Source of the DNA: Anisus vortex
Lineage: Eukaryota; Mollusca; Gastropoda; Planorbidae
Direction of reading: 5' to 3'
Assembly (NCBI GenBank): GCA_949126835.1
Contig: OX421507.1
Coordinates: forward strand, 31,317,382-31,381,381
DNA length: 64,000 nucleotides
Shown here: in pieces, positions 10,487 through 22,250 of the stretch
How the letters are laid out: the number at the start of each line of letters is the position of its first letter
How positions within the stretch are numbered: the first letter of the stretch is position 1
Made by a program: the position numbers and the translations under genes
The notes under the pieces: model-generated
Told to the model about the DNA's origin: nothing
The model's input: only the letters and a program-made list of their open reading frames with translations
Databases searched by the model: none

Positions 10487-11346
10487 TTAATTCATGTAAA
10501 AAAAATGACGCAAAAAATTTACATTCCATACACAGGATTTTAATTTTACATAAAGTTCGCATTTTTTACAAATGACCTAATTTCCGACTTTGCTTCTACT
10601 TTTACGCAGTTTTATTAATTTTTTAAAAACTTAGATCGGAAAGTAAAATGCATTGCTGCCATTAAGATTCTATAATGTGACAATAGCGGCGAAATTTTTT
10701 AAATGTAAATGTCCATTATATAATATGCTACATTAAAATTAAAGCCACAACTAGACCTAGAATATCAGAGCAAAAACTATAATAAGATGGACCGCTTGCT
10801 CTATTTTTAGAAATGAAATCTTAGTTTGCCTTGAATAAGTCATCAAGCTTTTGGTGCACATCAAAGACTATAATGAGCTCATAGACTATAATATACATGG
10901 ACCGCTTGCTTTAGTATTTCTGCTATATGATGACTCGAAACACTGATTTTCGGATTTTCCGATTCGTTGTTTCCCTTGCACTTCCGTTTTATTGAATCGC
11001 TTCGATTTTCTTAATGAAAAATTAAAATTAAAATTTAATGTTAAATAAAGCGGAAACCTTTAAGAAACAACGAGGAGCGTAGAAGTAATTTAAGACAGCC
11101 TTATTGGTTGCGCACGAAAAAAAAGTGGATATAAGCTCTAAAAATAGAGCAAGTGGTCCGTCTTTCTATAGTCTATAAATGAACTGGACCGCTTGCTCTA
11201 TTTTTAAAGTTTAACACTTGTTTTGTTCCGTTCGCACCTTGTCTGACTCCTTAATTTCCCTAAAGACTTCCGCTGTATACAACTTTCGATTTTAATCTAA
11301 CTTTTCCCTTGAGAAAATCTTAGCGAATTACTAGACCGGAAGTCTA
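10487..11346. repeat. Dispersed repeat R1, inverted partner at 53640-54225
   Basis: Landmarks in order are ATGACGCAAA, AATGACCTAATTTCC, TTTTACGCAGTTTTATT, TAAAATGCATT, AAGTCATCAA.....GGTGCACAT, TGAGCT, CGATTTTAATCT and TAGACCGGAAGTCTA. The same landmarks appear in reverse complement between 54225 and 53650. The copy here is interrupted by an M1 MITE (about 10880-11178) and, at 11347, by a TA-flanked element. About 28 bases of R1 resume at 12410 (TAGAGGACTTGGTGCGATT). No coding potential was seen. Confidence 0.75.
10880..11178. mobile_element. M1-family MITE nested in repeat R1 (short form)
   Basis: It starts CATAGACTATAATATACATG at 10880 and ends in TTCTATAGTCTAT near 11178, with the standard M1 interior (CTGCTATATGATGACT, TTGGTTGCGCACGAAAA, AATAGAGCAAG). 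The undisturbed R1 copy at 53.8 kb reads through GTGCACATAAATGAGCTGGA without it, so the MITE inserted into R1. AATGAGCT on the left and AATGAACT on the right could be an 8-bp target duplication. Confidence 0.65.
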
Positions 11347-12409
11347 GCTCTTTCCATCCCAGGGCTTTTTCCATGGTTTTACCAAGCATTTTTTTACAGA
11401 TACAAGAACAAAATAGGAGCTTTTTTTAAAATGTAAATCTTGGGACAAATATAAGAGATAGACCTTAGTGTTATACATCAAAAGAAAGCACAATAAATGT
11501 AGTTTATGATCAAAGTACTTTAAAATATGTTTATTGAACTATATACATTTTTTTATAGTGGTCAACCACTAAGAAAAAAATATTTATACAAAAAAATTTT
11601 TGTTCTTTTCAATAAAAGTTTTTTAATTTATAAAACGTGTCAACCAATTGATGCAATAACTTAAACCTCGATAGCAAATCTAACAAATAATAACACTTTC
11701 AAATTTGAAAAAAATTGATCAATAAATAACAAAGTTACACAATATTTAGCTAAAGATATGCCTTCACAAAAAAAATTTAGCAAAGTTGAAATAAACAAAC
11801 ATCTCCTCATATTCTCATAAACTGGTCTAATATTAAAAATATACATGAAGTGTAATACATCAATTGAAAAGAAATTGAATGTAGCATAGGATACATGTAT
11901 TAAAAATTATATTTATTATATTTGAAAAATAAATTTTTGTCCAAATTTGTAACTTTTCCAAGTGGGCCACGCCCCCTTTTTGGACGATCCCATTACATCA
12001 TTTATTTTGCTTTATTCTAAATTATAATCGATCTTTTGGTCTGTGAAGTTTTCATTGTTAGAAGTTAATAAAATAGGTCACCGTATTTTGTAAAGAATAA
12101 ATCAGTTATAGAGCTTTTTTAGCGGTAATAATCTAAGTTGGAGATGCCCCTGGACCGCTTGGCCCCATAACAGAAATAATTGAACCCAAATATCGATCAA
12201 AATGTAAAAAATTAACGCAACAAATGTAAACAAATTGCAGTAATGACAAAGAAAATGGTGTAACGAAAATGGCGACGTAAAATTACATCTTTACACTGTA
12301 TAGGCTTTTCGCAAAATTGTTAATTAATCATGAGCCGGTAGAATCGGCTCGCGGGACAGAAACGAAAAATAAAAAAGCCGATTGTACATGCTCATGGGAC
12401 GGAAAGAGC
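11347..12409. mobile_element. 1063-bp TA-flanked inverted-repeat element (family M3)
   Basis: The left end is GCTCTTTCCATCCCA and the right end is TGGGACGGAAAGAGC, which is its reverse complement with one mismatch. TA flanks both sides (11345-11346 and 12410-12411). The reverse complement of 53685-53700 reads AAGTCTAGAGAACTTGG with no insert, giving the empty site and confirming a TA duplication. The interior has no frame that resembles a transposase. TA duplication fits Tc1/mariner-type and some other superfamilies. Confidence 0.8.
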
Positions 12410-12463
12410 TAGAGGACTTGGTGCGATTGGAAAATCGAAAATAGGATAATTGAGTCACCGAAC

Positions 12464-15238
12464 TTAAGGTGAGGTTGACCCCCCCTAATAGAAAAATGCA
12501 CTAAGATGTATGTTTATATATGTTAAAATGTTACTTTTGGTCTAAAACTGGTAAGAAAAATACAAAAAAAATTTGAACATAACTTTTCTGTGTGAAAAAT
12601 GGGCCAAATAGGGGCGGCGAGGGGGGGGAAGCGTACGATTTCACCATTCAGTTCAAACATGTTATTTTAGGTTCTAATCAAATTAATGCCAAGAAAATTG
12701 TATACAATGCATAGAGATATATAATACACAGGATAGACTATTATGAAAGCAATACATCAAAAAACAAATTTTTTATGAATTTCTTAGTAAGCTGAAAAAA
12801 AAAGATTAAAACAGTTCGGGGGAGGGGTAGAGTATCAAGCCATAACTTCAAAACTAAATGCTTGAATGTATTTTCAATAGTCTATCTGGTGTAGATAGGG
12901 TTAAAGTAAAACCTCCCCAAATTTCATCCAGATAGCTTGAATAGTTTAGAAAATAAGTTGTTTTTGCTATCTAAAAATGAATGAAAAAGAGAATTCAGAG
13001 AAAATCAGTAAAAACAACAATAAATTGAATTTTTTCAATGTTTTACCTTACTTTAGAATCCTCCAGGTATATAGTTATCCTCCTCTGCATCTGCTAAACT
13101 CGTGGCCTTGTTTTTAAAACTCCTGGATTGTTTATTTTTATTTTTTTGTGCATTTAGTGATGCAACTATCCTTTTTTTGTCCGCGGCACGAAACGAATTA
13201 ACTGTATAAAATCCTGTTTCTAATCCTAGAAAACTGAAAATGTCCCTTCTTCCTAACTCACCTTCATTGTAGACTATTGTGGCATCATAGACAGCAATTT
13301 CCAATCTTTTTTTACCCACAAAAGTTGTTTTTGGGCATCTTTTCCATATAAGTTGATGAAAAGATTCATTGGCATTTTGAGTTCCACCGTGTAAACACTT
13401 TTCTAACAATGTGTCTGATGCTAAATCTTCAAATATAGGTTTTATTTCCATCATGACAAAGTTAGGCAGCTTATTCTTATTCGCTTTGTCTAAGTCTTTG
13501 TCTCTAGGGCACCAATTTCCGCAATCCTCGTGTTCGCCGAACCGGTGTTTCCAAATTCCCATTATGGCTTTTTTCATAGCTGTTATATTTCCAGAATTGT
13601 TTCTAATAGCGCCACCATAATGTCCCTGAATTCTTTTAATGGCAGATATTGTCAGTCTACCAGCACCCTTTATACCAGTGTATTTCTTACCATTTTCCAC
13701 ATAGACTTTACCTTTACATTCATTGGTTTTATCCATCAGACGCTTTCCCATTCTCTTCTGGACATGTCCACAACACTCCAATTTTCTTATATTTTTAAGT
13801 GGGTATATTGGTGGATTAGCTTCGGCTACTGCTTTATAGCTTTTGCAGTCTCCATCACCCAAGTAACCGGTGTAGGTAAGGTCATACTTTTCCTGTGAAC
13901 GTTTAAAACATTTAAATATACCTTGCGACTCCATCGCTCCAGAAGTTCCTGTGTGGTTCTGTTCACAATCTGAATTATGGTTTTGTTTCCAAATTAAAAA
14001 TTCATCAGGAGAAAGCCTCTTTTTACCTTTAGCACACTTATCACAGTAATTGCTGCTTGTTTGGGTGTCAATAACTTTAGGTGGGCCTCTTGGATTAACT
14101 GATAGAACCGTAGACACACCATTTTTAGAAATGAAGCCGCGCCGCTGCCAGGTGCCATCACATGATACTGTCACATCATTGTCACCATCAGTACACTGAG
14201 ATGTTTTAAGTTCTGCTGCAGCCTTATTCATACAGTTATTAGCAACTTTTTCTGTGGCTGTATGTATTTTACTTTTAAAATAGTTACTTCTAGTAACACT
14301 CACTGGTGGTGGCATGTTCATGTTTCCTAAAAACTTTTTGCCCTGCTCATAATGACATCCAATGGAATACATAGCCATTTGAAATCTTAAATTTAAATTT
14401 TCTTTACAATGATTCAATAAGAAGTCTTGTTTACAGCCTTTACAAATGAATGACATTTTAGAGCTAACACCAAACCTTGACTCTGTCATTTCAAAGCCAC
14501 ATTCTTCAAGGCAAGAGGGACACATAAATGCATTCATAAACTTTACTAAACTATCTATGTCAATAAATCTATAGCCACTTGGCATATCAGGAAAGTCATC
14601 TAACTCGCTTACACTTTCATTTAATTTGCAAAAAGCAGTATTTAAAACAGAGTTAGCAGCTTCAGTGTTTAAAACTCCACTTTCATTTTCCATGTCCAGA
14701 GTAGTATCACTAATATTAGGCTGCATTTCACTAGGCCTAGGCACAGGCTCAACAATGTCAATGGGCTCAATGGCTTCGTCATCGAGTCGTAACTTTTTAA
14801 AAAACCTATTTCCATAGAATTTCCTTTTCTTTGGACGATTACTTCTCTGGTTAGATTTTTTAGGCATCGTTTAGAAATATAAATCAATAAACAGAAATAT
14901 ACACAAATAAAAGATTTAAAAAACACAATGAAATATGCACTGTTAGTAGGAAATCAAAAACAGCATGAGAGGATGTACATAAATGTAATGCCATGGCAGC
15001 TTTGAAAGAAGCGCTCTGATTGGTTGAAATCGTAGCTTAGCTCTTGTGTATAAAAATAAGAACCAATGAAATTGAAGTTTATGTGGTAAACATATATATT
15101 TCAATGAAATCTTCTGCTTGATAAGATTAATAATATTCCGAAAAAATAATTGAAATCGGTTAATTAGGGGAAAAGTTATTAAGTTTTGAAAATTATGCAT
15201 ATATAATTAGATAAAAGTCAACATTAGTGACCTTTTAA
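12464..15238 (-). mobile_element. Candidate autonomous DNA transposon around the transposase gene
   Basis: The element surrounds the 604-residue transposase gene. Candidate ends are AAGGTGAGGTTGACC at 12466 and, in reverse complement, AAGGTCACTAATGTTGAC near 15239. They align imperfectly (AAGGT, then GTTGAC, then CTAAT). TTAA is present at 12464-12467 and 15235-15238, which could be a target duplication of Kolobok or piggyBac type, but the offset from the two ends differs by 2 bp. The exact boundaries are therefore tentative. Confidence 0.45.
13053..14867 (-). CDS. DDE-type transposase, Mutator-like/Kolobok-like, 604 residues
   Basis: An uninterrupted 604-codon frame starts at MPKKSNQRSN. 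Residues 2-17 are strongly basic (possible nuclear signal). Two CxxC pairs (CPSC at 116-119, CKGC at 142-145) suggest a zinc-binding domain. The core carries CDGTWQRRG (D237), GYLGDGDCKSY (D338 and D340), ECCGHVQKRMG (364-374), QGHYGGAIRNN (414-424) and TQNANESFHQL (E501). These look like a DDE triad of the family annotated as the invertebrate Mutator-like transposase domain. The C terminus is Lys-rich. No introns, stops or frameshifts are visible, so the protein could be functional. Overlapping plus-strand frames are shadows. Kolobok membership is possible and unresolved. Confidence 0.8.
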   Translation of the reverse strand: MPKKSNQRSNRPKKRKFYGNRFFKKLRLDDEAIEPIDIVEPVPRPSEMQPNISDTTLDMENESGVLNTEAANSVLNTAFCKLNESVSELDDFPDMPSGYRFIDIDSLVKFMNAFMCPSCLEECGFEMTESRFGVSSKMSFICKGCKQDFLLNHCKENLNLRFQMAMYSIGCHYEQGKKFLGNMNMPPPVSVTRSNYFKSKIHTATEKVANNCMNKAAAELKTSQCTDGDNDVTVSCDGTWQRRGFISKNGVSTVLSVNPRGPPKVIDTQTSSNYCDKCAKGKKRLSPDEFLIWKQNHNSDCEQNHTGTSGAMESQGIFKCFKRSQEKYDLTYTGYLGDGDCKSYKAVAEANPPIYPLKNIRKLECCGHVQKRMGKRLMDKTNECKGKVYVENGKKYTGIKGAGRLTISAIKRIQGHYGGAIRNNSGNITAMKKAIMGIWKHRFGEHEDCGNWCPRDKDLDKANKNKLPNFVMMEIKPIFEDLASDTLLEKCLHGGTQNANESFHQLIWKRCPKTTFVGKKRLEIAVYDATIVYNEGELGRRDIFSFLGLETGFYTVNSFRAADKKRIVASLNAQKNKNKQSRSFKNKATSLADAEEDNYIPGGF

Positions 15239-15759
15239 AATGTGTAATTAAACCTATTTATCGCTCTAAATTATAAAAACAAATTGCTAATCATTATTCA
15301 CAGATGAATGTAGTTTTTAAATCAAGTGTTATCCCATTTGGCCAAATTTTGTTATAACACCGTGTTTACAAAGATTTATCATCACCTTAATGATACCATT
15401 CTCGACCTAATAAAAGTGGACAGAATCATGGACATATTATGTTTATACACGTTTTTTCTTTTTGGTTTTAGTTTTGTAACAATGAAATTATTTTATCTTC
15501 TGTCTTTAACTTTACATGTAATGAGCTTTTCTTATAGTTGATTCTTCGAATAGAATTACATTAAAAGATGAGTGCAAGTGGAAAAAAATAAAATAAAATG
15601 TAAATAAAAGAACATAAATAAATGGAATGGAATAAAGCATGAATGATTTATTGTCATAACAATCGATATATCAATTGATATACATATGATTAAAACGTAT
15701 TTGAAAACAAAGTTAATTTAAGTCACATACAACACGTAGGCAATTTAAAAAAGATTTGT
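15239..15759. other. AT-rich spacer
   Basis: No recognised gene or repeat. Confidence 0.4.
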
Positions 15760-16110
15760 TTCCCTTCATTCACAAAGTTTGATCTAAAGTGCAAAGTTTG
15801 ATGACGTTATCCTAAAATACTTTCAGCGCATCCTTTTATCTCATTTTTTTTTAAATACAAACTGTATAAATATTGATACTGGCAATTTCAACGTGAAACA
15901 AATCTTTTCTTTTTACCTTTTTTTTTTACCGAAATTTTGACCGAAATGACCACTGCGGTCATTGAAAATATAAAACCATAACAGTGTTCACCCCAGTAAC
16001 ACAAAGAATATTTCATGTCATTCTGTCCAGTATTAAAAAAAATTATACGGTATGTACATACATACATACACCTTTTGATATATACATATATATATATATA
16101 TATGTGATAT
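15760..16110 (-). repeat. Diverged solitary copy of the large-array module, inverted
   Basis: Read on the minus strand it shows, in order, a CATA microsatellite, GGTATGTACATACCG-like sequence, TACTGGACA, GAAATATTCTTTGTGTTAC, GTGAACACTGT, GACCGCAGTGGTCATTTCGG and GATAACGTCATCAAA. These are the landmarks of the unit repeated at 20866-50268, strongly diverged. A CATACATACATA tract and a TA tract (about 16078-16103) sit at its end. Confidence 0.7.
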
Positions 16111-16249
16111 GATCTATACTAGCAAAGGTGTCCATTTCTAGGAATTTTTAAAAATTGATTTTTAAATACACAATAATTAATTATCCATGCAATAGTCTTA
16201 ATAGGTGATAAAGTATAAATATATTGGTAATTTAAATACTGCCCGCTAC

Positions 16250-16600
16250 AAGGTAAATTTAAAACGAATGATTTTTTCCCTTCATAAGCAAAGTTCGATG
16301 ACGTCTTAAAAGAAAGCCAGCCAGCTTTTCATACGCAAAGTTTGATGACTTCATAAAATATAAATAGAGCGCTTCTTTTTTTTAATTTTGTGAAGACAAA
16401 TGATACAATTTTGGAACCGGGAATTTATACGTGAAACAAAAGTTATCTTTTTATCCTTGTTTTTTTGTTTTGCCAAAATGCCGCTGCGGTCATTTAGAAA
16501 ACAAATTAAAACGTCGACAGTGTTGACCTCAGTAACAGTTATAGATCTATTCATACATACATACATACATACATACATACACCTTTTTAGATTTATTTAT
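16250..16600 (-). repeat. Second diverged solitary copy of the array module, inverted
   Basis: On the minus strand the order is a TATG microsatellite (complement of 16552-16582), GTTACTGAGGTCAACACTGT, AATGACCGCAGCGGCA, AAAAAGATAACTTTTGTTTC, and TGATGACGTC-like motifs near 16302 and 16345. It resembles the copy at 15760-16110 and the large array. The reading frames at 16351-16630 are by-products of the microsatellite. Confidence 0.65.
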
Positions 16601-17820
16601 ATGATATATATTTTTTTTAATAAGACATAGAATATAGGTATCAACCGTAAGACATTTTAGTCTGTTCTAAATTTAATGGGCATTATTCACAAGTCCTTAG
16701 CGATAGCATTTTGGTCACGTGATGTACAGACTACAAACAAATAATGGCGTCTTTCGCCTCTATTTTATCTGTATCAATGCTTATAAAACCTTGAATTTAG
16801 AGACATTATATAACGTCACAGATGTCTTAAGAACTGCACATGAGTGTGATTATAACATATCCACATGAAAATGGTTTTTAAAAGCCAAGCATTGTTTTAA
16901 TCATGGAGAGATTTAGGCCCATTGGGTGAGTGACTTTCGAAGCGACAGTCGACACTATCGACATCGAAGTATACTATAGGCCTACAGTCTACAGAGTTAG
17001 CCAACAGAGTACGACTTGTAATGGTATAATTACCATATGTATGAATAGTGGAAGCAACATTGAAGAAAATGTCTGTCATGTGAACAGCATAGGCCTACTC
17101 GACAATTCAGGAAAAGTAGGTAGGCCTATTACTTTTAACTTTTAATTGTCTTCCTCATTTTTATTAGGCCTACGTCCTACGTTCCATTAAAATTGTACAA
17201 GAAGAGAAAGTTGACAGTTTAGTTTAGTTAACGTAAAGACTTTATTAAAGTGTAAAGTAAAGTAAATTGTAGCCTAGGCATTGATGAAATTAAACTGATT
17301 TAAGGCCGACCTATGTCCCTATGAGGACTTATTTTATTTGATGAAATTATTTAGCCTAATCATCATATTTGAGTCATTTAGTAGACCTATTGCCTATGGC
17401 GGCTCTGGTATGTCCGGTATGATGATTTAGGCTAGACTTTCAGATTAGTTTTTTTTTTTGTAGTCACATTTCGTGACATATTGTAGACCTAGCTTTAATT
17501 TAATTGTCATTGATAGGAGAGTATATCCCCCATATACTATAGCCCTATCCTATACCTATAGTCTATATAGGCATGTGATAAGATATAGGCCTAATCAAAC
17601 CTATTAATAATTAGTCAATATTCATTGGCATGCTGCAGCTGGTATATAGGCTATAGTTATAGATTAGGCCATCATTAGGCTATAGATATATCAGCACCAC
17701 TGCTTTGAATAGTCTTATTATCTTAGAACAGTTTTTTAAACTACATAAAATTAAAACTATTAAAAATACAAATGTAAAGCTTGATGCCAGTAGCCTTACA
17801 TACTATAGGCCTATTGTTGT
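16601..17820. other. AT-rich region with many TAGGCCTA words
   Basis: No supportable gene. From about 16970 the palindromic word AGGCCTA recurs many times (for example 16979, 17092, 17122, 17166, 17587). This clustering continues to about 20850. Confidence 0.5.
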
Positions 17821-18078
17821 TGTTGTTCGTCCGTCGTGTTCGACAATGACCATTTTTTTGTAGTCCGATGGATGACTAATGATTTGCGCATGTTAGTTTG
17901 TTTAAAGTGAAGAAGAGTTGCACAGCGTCGACCTCACTCTCTCGTCCGGGCCCACCAGTTGCCAGAACAAGTCTAGATGACCGGCGATGGGCTCAGATGC
18001 AGTGGATGACCAAGATGTGCTACGTGCCTCACCTTGCTCTACACGCTCCACAGTGCCTTGCTGTAGTATTTTAGGATT
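17815..18078 (+). repeat. Probable interspersed repeat, GC-rich
   Basis: The segment starts with a short GTT repeat (TTGTTGTTGTTCGTCC), then CGTGTTCGACAATGACCA and a markedly GC-richer stretch to CACAGTGCCTTGCTGTAG. Its composition contrasts with the AT-rich surroundings and recalls short interspersed repeats of invertebrates. No second copy is in the window, so the call is tentative. Confidence 0.35.
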
Positions 18079-18572
18079 AGCCTATATTGTATGATGAAGC
18101 CAATACACATTTTGGTGTGACGGCTATATAGTCCTATATATTAATATGAAATAAAACTAAAACTAAATGAATTTTTTTATTATGTAGATATAGGACTAGA
18201 CTATGTAATATATATTTTTTACTTGATTAATATTTTTTCATGTAAAAGAATATTCCTCCATTCAACTTCAACATTTGATATATGTTTCAATTCAGATAAA
18301 AATGCTACAAGTAAATCCTATATACATATATTAATATTGTATTTATATAAATATAGGACATAATAGGGCCTACCAGTATATAAATCCAACATTTATTTAT
18401 ATCAGGTTAAATCGTATTATAATTGTTACAAAGTGTCAGCTATACCTATTTGTTACTGCATTAGATATATTAGTTAAGCAATAATAGTATTAATATATAA
18501 GGATAATATAAGAAAATTTTATTATCTGCAAATTTAATGGATGTCTTGTTTTCAATTGACATTATAATTATT

Positions 18573-18845
18573 GAATAGGGGCATGGGGCCATGCAGCTGC
18601 ACGTTCGGCTGGTGTATCAAAGTTCCTGGGTTCGAATCCTGGTTAAGTCTAGAATTTTTCCCATGTTGGGGTGTCCATGAGTCTACCCAGCTCTAATGGG
18701 TACCTGACATTAGTTGGGTAAATTAAAGGCAGCTGTGCATAGTGCTGTCCAAACAATCCCCTAGTATGCCGTGGCCACAGAAACTGGTGAATGCTGCCTC
18801 ACCTGACCTATGGACCAATTTGGGTCCGACAGGCACTTTACTTTA
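18573..18845 (+). mobile_element. tRNA-headed SINE, nearly complete
   Basis: The head contains GGGTTCGAATCCT (18632-18644), a perfect Pol III B box, preceded by GCGGCTGGT-like sequence that may hold a weakened A box. The body carries GAGTCTACCCAGCTCTAATG, GGTACCTGAC, AAAGGCAGC and CTAGTATGCCGTGGCCACAG, and the end is GGCACTTTACTTTA. Headless copies are at 1172-1392 and 51258-51487. The element is non-coding, depends on LINE machinery and would be transcribed by Pol III. Confidence 0.75.
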
Positions 18846-20865
18846 GGCCTATTGAATTTAGAAGAAAAATGTATATGACGTGTTACATTTTGTTTCCCAA
18901 CAGGTTATTGAAGCAGAATGTTGATGCAGGGTGCACGAAGACAGCTTGTTGCAAGTACAATTTTGGAAGTTTAGCTGCAATATAATCCTAGAGGAAAAAG
19001 AATTGTATATGTTGCACCCTAAGACCACCCTCCTCTATACATAATATCAGTCTACATCTAAATAAAATTCTATCTTTATTTACATCACATATTTTGTTGT
19101 AATTTATTTATGTTTCATTGAGAATTATTTATATATATATAATTATATTTCAACTTTCAAAAAATTAAAAAAGAAACTTAAAATATTTTTCTTTTTTTTT
19201 TGAATTTAATACAATAAAAAAATCTGAGTATAATGTCAGCACTTTTTCTTCCTTGAAAAATATATTATTGACTATCCTTTACTGTATATAATTGAAACAC
19301 AGTCTTCTTTAACAGCACATGGTTAAATTTTCTGTAAGCAGTGTCATAAACTGATGCAAGAACTTTTTCTCATGTCTGGCAGCTAACATCATTTTGTATT
19401 TGATGATCCACATGGACATTTGTTTCAGTGATTGACACATTCAGTCTAAATAGAAAAAAAAAATTTTATACGCCAACATATTACATTTACAGCAAAAATG
19501 TTCCCTTTCCAAATTTTACTAAAATACATAGTTTTCAAGATAATACTTAAAAAAATAAAATATTTATAAAACATATAATCATACCCAAACTTTTAACTTA
19601 TGTATGTTAATTTGTCTTATGCTTATAGTTATAGTAATGCAATGGAACTAAATATAATTTAGTTAGTTATTTCATTTTATTAGTGTAATTAATTATTTTA
19701 TGTCCAATAAACATATGCACAATCAACAAAATTTAACACTAAAAGAAAATGAAATGGCCCAAATTCATAATATGTCTATTTAATTATGCTTATCGGTCAA
19801 TGGTAGGCCTATGTAATGACAATGAAATGATCCACTTTTTAGCTGACCACTACCGGTACATAAAATATAAATTAAAAATAATAAGAAGCCTTCTACTTCA
19901 CTATGTGGAAGCAGATAAATAGTACTGGAAAAAGGGGGGGGATTGGGGTAGGCCCTACTTATTTAAAACTATAAAGGCATTAAGTTTTGTTGAATCATGT
20001 AAGTTTGAAGCAAAATTAAAAATTAATATACATAATATATATTATATATTCACTAAAATCAGTCCTATTTCTTTGGATGATGATTCCAAATAAATCAATC
20101 AGTCCCTCATCAATATTACCATTTAAATTGATTGAAATTTCTTCTGCACCGCCCTTTCATCTAACAATACCCGGTAACAATAATCAATTCAAGTTTAACA
20201 CACACAAAAGTATAAAGAACACAGTAATTGCAAAAATACTGCTCAGTTCTTAATTTACTTATTAATTAAGTGGCCACATTGTTCTTTTGTTACCGTACCA
20301 TTTTAACTTTAACAACAAGAGTAATAGATGCAAAATGGATTAATTCTGCACATAGGCCTATATAACTCTTAATATTTATATCCGATTGATATAGGTTAGG
20401 GCCTATTAAACATATATGGGAGTTAATTATTATAATATGAATTATAATGAGGCCTATAGGTCCATGCATGCAGCACCGGGATGTGTCTAATGTTCATCCA
20501 AGGCAGAGCACTAGCCCCAGCTCTAGTCTAGGCTAAGCCTAATTATTATAATAATACTACAGACTATAGTCATAGTAACACAGGTCATATCATATTGATA
20601 TTGTATAGCCTAATCAATATGGAATTTATACATAGGACATAGGCCTACATATGACATATATATATGATAGGCCCATAGTTAGCCTATAACTCGATCTATA
20701 TATTATATAGTATATAGTGTAGGCTTAAATGTAGTAGGCCTAATGATTGCCTTTGCCGGCCTTAGCCTACCTAGCCGTTCAGCCTAAAGACTAAGCAGAA
20801 GCTCGTGCCTAAGCCCTAAGCCTAATTAAAATAATGTTATATAGCCTATTATAGCCTATTACTAT
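18846..20865. other. AT-rich region, no gene recognised
   Basis: AT-rich with TAGGCCTA words, TA tracts (19130, 20040, 20660-20710) and a G-run at about 19935. No supportable frame or RNA gene. Confidence 0.5.
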
Positions 20866-22250
20866 TAAAATAAAATGACCGCAGTGGTCAGTTTGGTCAA
20901 AAAACGCGAATAAAACGACATATTTTGGGTTCATGTTAAAATTGCCGTTCCAACTTTTTATAGTTTTTCGATCGATCGCGCTAAAAAAATTAAAAAAAGG
21001 ATGGCGTTGAGATTTTTTCAGGATGACGTCATCAAAGTTTGCGCAGAGATAGCTAGCCGGCTTTTCGTTATGACGTCATCAAATTTTGCGTATTCATTTA
21101 AAATTAACTTTGCTTCAATTACTTCAATGTTTGCTAATGTATTTTATGAATGAATAGAACAAAATATATTCACGTTTTAATTCGTGTCGTATACGAAATA
21201 TAAACTTTTGTAGTTGTTGCGTGCATTCTCATTATAACTGCTTGAGTAGTAAGAGTGTATGTAAACATAACTTTTAGCTTTTTCAATTCGTTTGAAGCGG
21301 GCGTATACGCATTAAAATCTTTCTAGCGGGAAATATTTCACGTTTCAATTCTTTTCTAGAGGGCAATATTTCACGTTTCAATTCGTTTCTAGCGGGCAAT
21401 ATTTCACGTTGCAGTTCGTTTCGGTTGTAGCGGGCGTACAAAATGTCATTCACATTTAAATTTGTGACGTATACATCGATAAACTTTTTAACGGGTGGGG
21501 TTTTATTAATTGCCGTATATATTAACTGTGAAGCGGGAAATCTCATTATAACTTTAGGCTTATCGCCTTGGTAACAACCATTGTTTAAATTACCGGGCAA
21601 GGTTTAAATTACCGGGTAATGTTTATAATACCGGGCAATGTTTAAATTACCGGGCAATGTTTAAATTACCGGACAATGTCTAAATTACCGGGCAATGTTT
21701 ATATTACCGGGCAATGTTTAATTTGCCGGGCAATGTTCAAATTGCCGGAACTAACTTTTTAAAGTTTTAATTCGTGTCGTATACGTTTTATAAACATTAT
21801 TTCATATGGGTTTCATTTGTTATTGTTTTACATGTTGAATAGAAAATTTAATTCTAAGTTTGCTTCCAAAGCAACAATAATAAATAAATAGCAAATAACA
21901 AAAACAAAACAACATAGGTCTGCGACTTAATGTTTGTCGTGTCGTAAAAAAACATATCAAACAATCATTTTCTTTTTTAATAAAAATACTGTCGAATGTT
22001 CTTTATCAATGAATAGAACAAAATATATTTACGTTTTAATTTGCGTCGTAATTTATAACGGGCAATTTTTTAATTGTTATAATGGGTAATGGGTAATGAT
22101 TTTAACGGGTAATTTTATGTTGTAGCGGGCAAATTAGACATTACCTCACGTTTAAATTCATGTCGTAGGTCATGCGGGCAGTCTCATTATAACTGCTTGA
22201 GTAGTTAGAGTGTATGCAAACATAGCTTTTAGCCGGTTCGGAGGACCGGG
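20866..22250. repeat. Array unit 1, type A, left-truncated
   Basis: It lacks about the first 215 bp of a unit. The rest is almost identical to the type A units at 36899-43146, including 33-bp sub-repeats (TTTCTAGCGGGCAATATTTC) at about 21320-21420 and 19-bp CCGGGCAATG sub-repeats at 21590-21750. Confidence 0.85.

Noticed and set aside
13411..13898. Plus-strand frames opposite the transposase gene
   Set aside because: Shadows of the minus-strand coding sequence with no recognisable domain.
18791..18985. 64-residue frame after the SINE
   Set aside because: It begins inside the SINE tail and shows no domain; chance frame.
21590..21760. CCGGGCAATG repeats as a CRISPR-like array
   Set aside because: The 19-bp units are contiguous with no unique spacers, and the setting is eukaryotic.
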